Source of the DNA: Azolla caroliniana
Taxonomy: Eukaryota; Polypodiophyta
NCBI GenBank assembly: GCA_043228905.1
Contig: JBHGNT010000001.1
Span: 2,976,001-3,040,000, forward strand
Reading direction: 5' to 3'
Length of the DNA stretch: 64,000 nucleotides
Positions 54,601 to 64,000 of this stretch are shown piece by piece; within the stretch, counting starts at the first letter, position 1, and each line of letters opens with the position of its first letter. The notes beneath the pieces were generated by a model, which saw only the letters and a program-made list of their open reading frames with translations, ran no database searches and was not told where the DNA came from. The translations under genes were made by a program, and so were the position numbers.

Positions 54601-56574
54601 AAACAGAATTTTAACAATCATAGTTTTTTCCCCTTGAGTATACTCAAATTAGATTAGGTATAAACCCTCTAAACTTGCTGTAAGTGTGAAGATTTGACCT
54701 AAGTCTATTTTGTCCGAGAGATTGTGTTGAGTGTTGTTTGGCCCATTCACTCAAATCAGATGTAAATATCGCCTTTGGATTCTCGATGTTTGTGTCTTGG
54801 TACAATGATACCAAGCATCCCAACTTGCAAGAAAACCATCACACCTTGCTCAAGAAGACATGATCTATTGTTATGTTTAATGATCAATATTTGATGATGC
54901 TTTTGTGAGCAAGATGCCTATGGTCATCCATCACATGATGCCCACATGTAGCCCTTCACATGGAGATTCGACCAAGGAAAGTAGCCTAAGAAAATAAATA
55001 TGAGACGATACTCATGAGAAGTTCAATGTAGTAAACAAAATTACAAACCCAAGTAGGTAGGCAGATTTCTCAAAATGAGAATGAGACACATGACCTGATT
55101 TCCACCATTCTAAATTAAACTTGGTAAATGTATTTGTATTAATACACATGAGGTAGTTCCAAATCATATGCACTTTAACTCACATAACCTGAATATGATT
55201 CATGCTTCATATGCCTGCCCTAAGAATTATTAAGAACAGTGAAACAAAAAATAACTCAATACCTCTAACCATGTTGCAAATACTTACTCCTTTAGAGCAA
55301 TCTTCTGCGGAGTCGAAATAGAGTGTCTCTCTTTCTAGCCAAGGATTTGTGATAGTAAATATCGTAGCACGTCCAGCAAATCTTAGCAAGGTCCCTTGGT
55401 TCCACAATGCTCAAGATTTTATGAGGATATGTTCCTCGAGTTTGGACGTGAAGTCTCTTCCGGGCTGGTGTTAGAGTCTTCTTTTGCTCTTCAGAGAAGT
55501 CTTTCATTTAGGTATGCTTGCTTTCTAACAAATCGCACCATTCTATCTTTACCAGGAAAAATAGCTATAAATGAGCCGAACCAAAGCTTCGCACGCCTTT
55601 TCTAACACTAGAAAGGCAGAAGGAAGAAGGAGCAACATCAAGTAAGCATATGAAATCAATGCATTTCTTAATGCAAGAGAATTTTCACAAACACAACTTA
55701 CTTGGGATACTTGCAGAGAAACAATATTTGAAACATACTATACATTCAAGTCTTTTGATGACATAATATTTAAACAATCACATAAATCTATTTTTTGTTG
55801 GATGAACTATAAAAACCAACCCAAATGCAAATGATGGAATTCAAAGAAGAAAAGACTACATCATCTCATAGTATCTGTCCTTTTTCTAATCTTATTCGTT
55901 ATTTATTTCACAACACTAGGTTGCTTACACACTACACTGACACTAAGTTAATTTTTTTTCCCTATAGTTACTATCAACACCTTCTTGTCTGTTGGTCACT
56001 CTCGTTTGCAATGTGGAAGTTATATTTTCCTTCAGTAACATTCATATATGTGCAGGATATAGTGGTTTTCTCTTTATTTAATTTCTTACACTTCCTCTCT
56101 CACTTCTTTACATAAATACAAAATAAAAACCAGGAGTGTTCTTCCCCAACTAAGCTTTTTATTTTGACAGCACTCTACGCACAAAATGGCAGAAAACCTA
56201 GAGGTATTCTTTTGCATAGTGTGAATGACTATGTTGGATTCCAAGACTTATGATTGACCTTGTACAAACGTGATTTACTGTATGATTGAAGTTAATACCT
56301 TACTCTTGAACAAAAGAGTGAATTTTGCATGTGCGTTTTGTACATGGGAACTCAACCATATGGTAGAGTAGAGATGGAGACCTCATCAACACTTGAGAAA
56401 AAGATATGGCATACAGTATAGACAATCTTGGACAGTACCAAAAGCATGCTTGATGTTGCTCAAAATGTACACCTAATCGATGTTAGAGAAGATCAAGCAT
56501 GGCTCTGAAACTGTACTCTGTACTAAACCGTTTTCATCAATCGGAAATTCTACATTTGACTCTTATTGACAAAT
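51646..56574. other. AT-rich sequence after the phytocyanin gene, no gene recognised
   Basis: Likely holds the end of the 3' untranslated region. ORFs here are short and without family signature. Confidence 0.45.
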
Positions 56575-56585
56575 TAATATTCATA

Positions 56586-56800
56586 TCTAAATGCTTAGAC
56601 AAGATCATAGATGGCTGAAGCTGCTCTACAATGGTCAGACTTTTCCTCAAGCAAGCATACAAATCTAAGCTACGAATGCTTAGATATTCACATCTAAATG
56701 CTTAGAAAAGATCATTCATGGCTGAAGCTGCTACAATGGTCAGGATTTTCCTGAAATGAACATTTTTGAAACTAAGCTTCAAATGCTTGGACATTGGAAA
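56586..56800. repeat. 108-bp diverged tandem duplication
   Basis: TCTAAATGCTTAGA starts at about 56586 and 56694, followed in both by AAGATCAT, ATGGCTGAAGCTGCT and ACAATGGTCAG, then TTTTCCT and AAATCTAAGCT-like text. Confidence 0.75.
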
Positions 56801-59800
56801 ATCGATCTCGTTTTTCTGGATGGAAAACTATAAACTGTATATGCTTCTTGATTCTGCAAAACCATGCTTCATGTTTCTCCGTTTTATATTTATATATGCT
56901 TACAAAAGAATAAATAATATGGCAAGACGATGGTTTGCTATTGTATTTCTTATGGGAGAACTATGAAGAAAACATACTTCTGATTCTCTCTTATTTTTGA
57001 ATGTATATGTGTCGATGTTTCTCAGTATAATAAATATATACGGTCTTCTCAATCCTTGTTACAACAGGTAAAGCTTAAAAACAAGGTTGTGATACGTATG
57101 GCTGTGGATGATGACACCACGGTTCCTTATCACTATAACTGAAGGGAATCTGGCCAGCCAGAAAAGCCTAATAAGTACTGGTAAAGTGTGCAGCCGGGTG
57201 GGGCCTGGTACTGAAAACCAATGACAATTCTATACAGATTGGGGGGGAGTTCAGTACTGGACATTGGAAGAGGAAAATGAAATCTGATGTCTCTCCAATG
57301 AAAGACAGTCAGTCATCAAGTCACTCTTTTACTAATTACTAGATAGTTCTGGATTTGCTACCAACACATTTAATGCTGCGTGTCTCCAAGAAATAGATTG
57401 AAATTGTGAAGGCTGTGTGGCCAAATATGAAGCTTAAAGAAAATAGATTGAAATTGTGAAAGATCTAAATGCAACACATCGAAGAATACATTCATACAAC
57501 CAGACTTATGACCTATGATTTCTAGGAAAATTAAGTCTGATGTCTCTCCAATGAAAGACAATAAAGATAATCCAACAACGATGGTCACTTCACGACCTAT
57601 ATGTCTACAACCACTGACAGATTAGCATTATCCTGTACAATGACATAAAAGCTAAGGGGTTGAGAAGAGATGAAGCCATCTTTCTTCCAAACATAAAGGC
57701 GTGCATTATAAGTTACAAGTGGCATTAGATTCCACTTTATACTGGCATGTAATGACTCATCATGGATATTGTTCCCTTGGGTCATGGCGCCTGCATTTAC
57801 ACTTCCTTCTTGCGAATACAAAAAGCATGTCTTTGGTCCTTTTTAGCTTTGTCATGGCACATCTTGGAATACAACCCCATTCAACCGTATCATGAGAATG
57901 CGCCCCAAGACCTTAGCATGGACAGTACAGACTTGAAACGAGAACATTAGAAAGACAAAAGTATAAGCCGAAACCTAACCTAAACTCTAACCTGACATGT
58001 CAAAAAACAAGCTGCTTACTAAGCATGCCATATGTTAGAAAAATGCTTGATTAGAGATATTGAAACTGAAAGGTACAGGCTACTTACTGGTGATCTGCAG
58101 GTGAACCCAGTCATGGCGTGGACGGATTTAGGCTTTAGGGTTTAGGACTTAGGGTTCGTCCCCCTCCACCGCCTCATTGAGAGATAAGCATGTGCCAGGA
58201 TTTGGCAGTAAATCAGAAGAGACAGTGCAAATCGGAATCCTTGGACCTGCCACCAATTTCTATTTTATATCATCACAAATAGCCCCCCCTAACTTCATTG
58301 GATTGAAAACCCGCCATGCCATAAGTTGGTCCGAAATAGCATGGAGGATGTTCCCGTGATTGATCAATGGTTAGATAAATCTTACAAGAAGTCGAAGATA
58401 TGTGCCGGACAATTATTCGAGCACATTGAATCTCGGCTTGTGTCTGTGCATTGTAATTTGTAACAATATTTCCACGCAAGATTCTACCTCCAAGTCTTCT
58501 TCTACTACAACAAGTTGTGATTCAATCAATTTGCGTTTTAGCCTTTCTAATCTTCGTCTCTCCTTTGATTGATATTGTTGGGTCTCTTTTCATATGTTCT
58601 CCTAGTTAGATCCTCTTGTGATGATTTACTGACTAGGAGATTGGTACCACTAGTCAAATTTATCATGTTGTCTTTTTAAGGTTTAAACATTTGGTCCATT
58701 TGTACAACCCCCTCTCAATCAATCATCCCCCACTTTTCCTCATAAATCCATGGAGAAACTTTTATGCATTCCTTGCTCTTCTCTTTTGTTGCATTCATAC
58801 CCAGGCCTTTTTCACAAAAAGTGCCACCCATTTTACAACAATGCAAGAATCTTTACTTGATAGTATGATGAGGATTGCATAGATGAGCATGCAACTTTGC
58901 GAGGTAATGGTGAGTATGTGCATGGGCGTGTCATAGATGTCTTGAAGGGGCCCACACTTAATGAAACGATAAAAAAGGCATGTTTATACTTGGAACATAC
59001 GTTGCTTGTAGGTATGTCGTGGATGTGTAAATGATCTCTCAAGGAGATGGTGTAATAAAAAGAACGCATGCTTGAATCATCAAACAAATGCATATTCAAT
59101 TGACGTAATGAGTATGTCATGAGTGGATGTACCATGGATAAGTCAACTTGGATGTATCTTGGACGATCAAGGATAGACAACCATGCATAGGTGATAGAGA
59201 GAAACTAATAAGTTTTATAACCCCAACTTATGTCAAAAAGATCCATGTCGTGGAAGGAAGTTCGCCTCTATGGTTAAAAAGGCATACTACTTGCTCTCCA
59301 AATGAATAATATACTAACACTAGTGAATGCCAAGCATGGTTGTCAATCTTGAGGATGAAACAACCAATTGTGTACAAAACAATATGGTATGTGTATGTGA
59401 AAGAATTTGTTTTATGCGTCACATAAGATTAGGCATGACACCATGCCAATTTGCCATTCTAACATATTAATGCATCTAATGTTCATTAGCTCATCTTATT
59501 AAAATCCTTGAATATCAACATTCAATAGGATAATGTAGGCTAAACTCTATGCGTGTTCAACCTTAGGATTGTAAATTTGACTTAGGCATCCAACTTAAAA
59601 CATTCATCATTCAATTAGAATGGCCAACAAACCAAATCAAATTGTTTGGTTAAATTTTCTACAAAACAATGGCTTTATAAATTATCATCATTGAGTCTTA
59701 CTACTTTTCAATTTTAGAATGCCTCTTTTCATTAGTAAATCTTTCTTTGATTTTTGGGAATCTTTAAGAAGGTCAAAAGACCTTTCTTCCAATTTTGCGT

Positions 59801-59866
59801 TGCCATTTGCTCCCTCTCTTTATAATTAAATAAGAAGCATACAAGGAAAATATACATGTCCATTCA
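56801..59866. other. AT-rich sequence, no gene recognised
   Basis: Small repeats only: TCTGATGTCTCTCCAATGAA occurs at about 57280 and 57535, and ATAGATTGAAATTGTGAA at about 57392 and 57442. A degenerate TTTAGGG cluster lies at about 58128-58155. Confidence 0.45.
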
Positions 59867-60098
59867 TATCTCTCTTGCTAGTGCCCTTTCATAATTTCAA
59901 TCACTTTGCTGCTCTGAGTTAACACAAATCAAAATCAAAATGTTTGTTGAATTCACACTAATCAACGTTTGGTTATCATTCCTATCTCTCTTGCTAGTGC
60001 CCTTTTATAATTTCAATCACTTTGCTGCTCTGAGTTAACACAAATCAAAATCAAAATGTTTGTTGGATTAACACTAATGAACGTTTGGTTATCCTCAC
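59867..60098. repeat. 116-bp tandem duplication, nearly identical copies
   Basis: Copies at 59867-59982 and 59983-60098 share TATCTCTCTTGCTAGTGCCC, CACTTTGCTGCTCTGAG and CAAATCAAAATCAAAATG with only a few differences, so it is recent. Non-coding. Confidence 0.9.
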
Positions 60099-62630
60099 CA
60101 CCAAATGATAGTGTGAAGCCAAGTGAATTCGACATTGATGATAGTAAATTGTCTTGGAGAGATTAGTGTTAATTATAAAGGTATTAATTGTGACACTTTT
60201 CCCATGAGCAAGAGTTGTCCTTGGTAATTTTCTGAATATTTAGTAAAAGAACACTCATAAAGGACTTTCGGAAGACATAATGATTTCTCATTGGTTTTTT
60301 AATTTGTAATGGTTGAAAATATCCAACTAATGATTTCAAAATATTGTTCTATTGTTTGTGCCTTGGAGATGCCTTTTCAAGCATTAAATGAATGTGAAAT
60401 CTTTGTACAAACAAAAATGTGCAATAACATTTTACATCCACTACTGATGAAAATATGCACTTAATAACGAGGTTATAAACATGTTTTACAAGTATGAAGT
60501 CTGATCATTTCCAGAATTTAGGGGAAATTGATCATGTGAGAAACCTTCAATAGAAGAGATCTTCATCATATAGGTTTTAATGAACCTAGTTATCGTAGGG
60601 CTTGACAACAGGATGCATATTATTAGTGAGCCTTAGGAAAATGCACTTTCGTTTAATTTGAGAAGCTTAAACTATCCCTATATATCATTGTGATAATGGA
60701 GTATACCTTATCAACAGTTTGCTACAAACCTCATAACAAAAACAAATTTATACTTCTCTCAAATCAAAATCTTAGATGCATGAATGAAATAAACATCTCA
60801 ACATATTATTTTGGTGTAAGTTTTATTTGTTCATAATCTTAGCTTGATCTTGTTTGATTTTGGTAAGTTATGATCTAGGGCCTCGACCTTTTGTTTTGTG
60901 TGGAATCTAGACGAACCCAAATGGATAAGGAACCTAAAAGTACTAGAAATTTGACCGGAGTCATTGGGGAGAAGGGGGGTGCCATTATGAAATACATAAG
61001 TCTCTATCACATGAGCTCAATGTACATTGCAATTTTTTTTGTTTTTGCATCCCTTTTTTATACAGATTTTACATAGATGTTGTTTTACTCATCGCATACT
61101 CAATACAAAAGGCTATGTTTAGTCCTCAAAGTTTTATAAAGTGGGGTCTTACCTTAGGCCTTGAATGGGTATCATGCAATGTACTTGCATTTGATTGAGA
61201 TTGAGCCTTTGTACTGCTACATTGACAATCCCTAATACATGCATGCACATGAAGTAACGAGATATTTGATCAACCAACTATTGTTGATCTACCTTTTAAC
61301 CTCAAATATTAATACAAGGCAGTCTTACACATAAAGATTCACCTTGGTATTAACCGAAAGATGCCCAAAGGCTACAAAGAACTCATCATGAAAACACAAC
61401 CATCATACCCACATCAACCGACATGTCGAATAGCAAAAGCCCTCATGGAACTAACTTAGAAATTGCATTAAGGCTAATTTTGAAATATGGCATTTCGTCA
61501 TGGCCAATAAGCACATGCATCCACTTTTGGATTTTGAAATTACATGGTGTGTTGTGTTGTTTGATCATGTCTATGCCATCATATGTTTCCCATTTCTCTA
61601 TGCATTCTCCTACTTTTGCTAGATTTTAAAATATTCCAAGTACAAAGGTTCCCTTTTCACTAAGGTCGATATATTATTTTATTATCCCCTTAGCAACAAT
61701 GCTTCATAGTGTCTCCCATGTTGTTCCAAATCCTAATGTTGTATGTTATATGGTTACATCATATCTGTTGTGTTTCATATTATTGCTACAATGTACTTTG
61801 TGATAGAAGACCATGACAATAAAGCTGATTTTGCTTATGTTACATTTAGATTTGTTCAAACAGTGACACGTGTGTTTGTATGGTCAAATATTGAACTTGT
61901 TGACCCTTGAAAAGGTATAACCTTGGGGACTTGGGGTTGAGGTTGAGGTGAAGCCTCTACAATACATAGTTGGGCAAATGTTGAGACATACAACGTCATG
62001 CAAAACATACATGTGAAATATAAAGATAAGGAACCCATCTCTTGGTCAGGGAGTTTGAAAGGATGTGGCATAGGTCAAACTTGAAGATCTTACATAGTAG
62101 TACCTCAAAAAAATATTGTGTGTTTTGAGGAGCATAAACTATTAATCAACATTCGTAGGGAATGCCCACATATTGCACACGGCTTGGGTCATATTAGAAT
62201 CACGGAATGTGGCTTCAATGTTTCCTTGAAAGAATATGTTGAACGTCAAGTTCCCTATTGCCACAAGCCATGTATGTGTTTGAACCTATATATATGTCAT
62301 GTAATGTATCCCAAGTTTTGACCTAGAGGAAATATTAAAGGATGCCAAATTCAACAATCCCCATTGGCTTCATGTCTCAAACTTGGGACTAATATATATT
62401 ACAAGATATATAATAAGTGTAGTAAAGGGGCACAAACTTTTGCATATTAGTTTATATACATGGCATAAGGCATTATCCATCCACATTACATGAACACAAG
62501 CACCATGCTAGCTGCTAACTGAATGAATGAATTGACAATGGGGGGTGGTGTGGAGTTAATGCATTGGCCCGATTTTGTCAACTAGGTAGTAGGTAAAGAT
62601 AGAACTAGCGAGCTCTACAGATTTGTTTAG
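60099..62630. other. AT-rich sequence, no gene recognised
   Basis: No family signature in any ORF I checked and no clear mobile-element termini. Confidence 0.4.
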
Positions 62631-63596
62631 AGAGAGAGAGAGAGATTAGATTGATTGGTTGAATATGATGATGATGATGATGATGATGATAATGATGAAT
62701 CATGATGATGAGGCCCCATCTTCCCCATGTGCACATGCGCACACATATTTAATGTTTACGGAGTTTGGAAGACAGAAATAGAGTAGTAGGCCAGCAGAAT
62801 AAGCATAATTTTTAACGATAAATAAAAACTAAAAACAAGCAAAAAAAGAACTCAATTACAATGTGTAAAAAACAGGGGAAATTTTGCATATAAAAGAAGA
62901 AGAATATTATTTACGTAGACGTCTAGTGTGTCTGTGGGTGTGTGTGTGCGTGTGTGTCTTGTCAACGCAGGGGGGGGGGGGGGGTGCGGATGATATTATT
63001 GTTACTATTATTAAAACCTCCCCAAAGGAGAGACTAGAGAGTAATGGAAAATTACTTAGCTTTAAAACCAAGCCATAGGAGGAGGGACTGTGGTGTGTTT
63101 TTAATTTTGGGCAGACCTATTTTTGAGGTAGAAAAGCAAAAGCAGAGATTTGTTCTTTTAATATGGGATCAATTTCGTTGTTCAATCTAAGACTTTCATG
63201 TGTATTTTATATATATATATATATATATAAAAGAATTAAGCAATGGGCACCTTCGCCCGGCCATCGGAAAGTACTACTTAAATAAGCGAACAACGTGAAA
63301 AGGAGAAAAATAAACAGGCTTCTTCTTGAAAATGTTCTCTCTTTTTGGGCACGCAAATCTAGCAGCAGCCCATTGGACCAAAACCCACCTCCCGTTGGGT
63401 TTATGCTTTCTTTTCTTAATTCAATTTTTTGGCCTTTTCTCTTTTCCCGGGGAAGGCCGGTAAATCAAAAGGAAACAAGAAGGGATTAAATAGGAAGAGA
63501 TTTGGTGTCAGATCAGATGATCATTTCCCTGTCCTATCCATCTATATATATATACATATATATATATGATATATCCCTTATCTCATGATTGAGAAA

Positions 63597-63640
<44 letters not shown>

Positions 63641-63820
63641 GAAACCGAGAAACAGAACAAAAATATAAACAATCCAACAAACTGCACAAAACAAAAAGAA
63701 AGGGCAGAGCATAATAATTCAATGACATATTTAATTCCTCATGACAACGTGCGGCGATGACAAAAGACACCCAACAAATATGCCTTCACATAATTCCTGA
63801 AAATAATAATAATAATAATA
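62631..63820. repeat. Microsatellite-dense block
   Basis: GA run at about 62631-62645, GAT run at about 62667-62691, TG run at about 62937-62957, a G15 run at 62970-62984, TA runs near 63211-63228 and 63543-63567, CT run at about 63599-63634, and AAT run at about 63802-63823. Such density often marks a gene's flanking or leader DNA, but I see no coding region. Confidence 0.85.
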
Positions 63821-64000
63821 ATATAACAAAAATTCCTCAAAACCCATTTATCTCTCTGCTCTCTCTGTACAAAAAAAAAAACAATAAGAATAATATACTA
63901 CATACGCACACAAATCCTACACTAAAAAGAAACAAAAGAGTTACTTCATCATAACATAAATAAAACCAAGTATATGAAATACAACATAAGGGCTACATTA
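63821..64000. other. AT-rich end of window
   Basis: Short stretch without recognisable content; a poly(A) run at about 63870-63880. Confidence 0.4.

Noticed and set aside
52240-62321. Short ORFs of 60-115 codons in the right third of the window
   Set aside because: Lengths expected by chance in AT-rich DNA, with no motifs, no codon signal and no supported splice partners.

Overview
The window is nuclear DNA from a land plant, and it is almost entirely retrotransposon. Three things point there: Ty1/copia elements primed by plant-type initiator-Met tRNA, plant L1-type LINEs with the RT zinc-binding tail, and an intron-containing phytocyanin gene. A dead PPR gene copy (about 10.8-11.3 kb) has the PLS wording common in fern, lycophyte and moss PPR proteins, so I lean to a fern-like plant; that is inference.

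Layout. 1-3590: 3' part of a young copia element (copia-1) and its LTR. 3591-11710: AT-rich old sequence with the 3' half of a LINE (6.4-8.0 kb, minus), a 224-bp tandem duplication and the PPR pseudogene. 11711-42067: a degraded chromodomain Ty3/gypsy element (E) that was hit repeatedly. Inside E, probably within an older LTR-like insert (F), sits Ty3 element A (14253-37696). A's RT is split by non-autonomous relative D (17932-22524, minus), and D carries a copia solo LTR (19924-20511). A's 3' LTR is split by a second non-autonomous relative, C (25438-37155, minus). C's LTR is split by LTR X, and X is split by copia-2 (25816-31206), which has one uninterrupted gag-pol frame. Target-site duplications and LTR halves that rejoin give the insertion order directly. 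42068-44414: truncated copia-3 (minus), itself inserted in a LINE (44415-45925, minus) with a four-copy 193-bp tandem array. 45926-64000: AT-rich, mostly unrecognised sequence with one good host gene, a two-exon phytocyanin at 50414-51586.

Relationships. A, C, D and X share LTR termini and a CG-centred 4-bp target site. A, C and D also share the polypurine tract; the primer-binding site is intact in A and D and partly deleted in C. They look like one family: A is the (now dead) pol-encoding form, and C and D are gag-only passengers whose interiors are made of repeated peptide-coding modules. Copia-1, copia-2 and the solo LTR are one copia family; copia-3 is an older relative. Copia-2 is the only element with an intact coding capacity, but its 5' LTR has lost about the first 52 bp.
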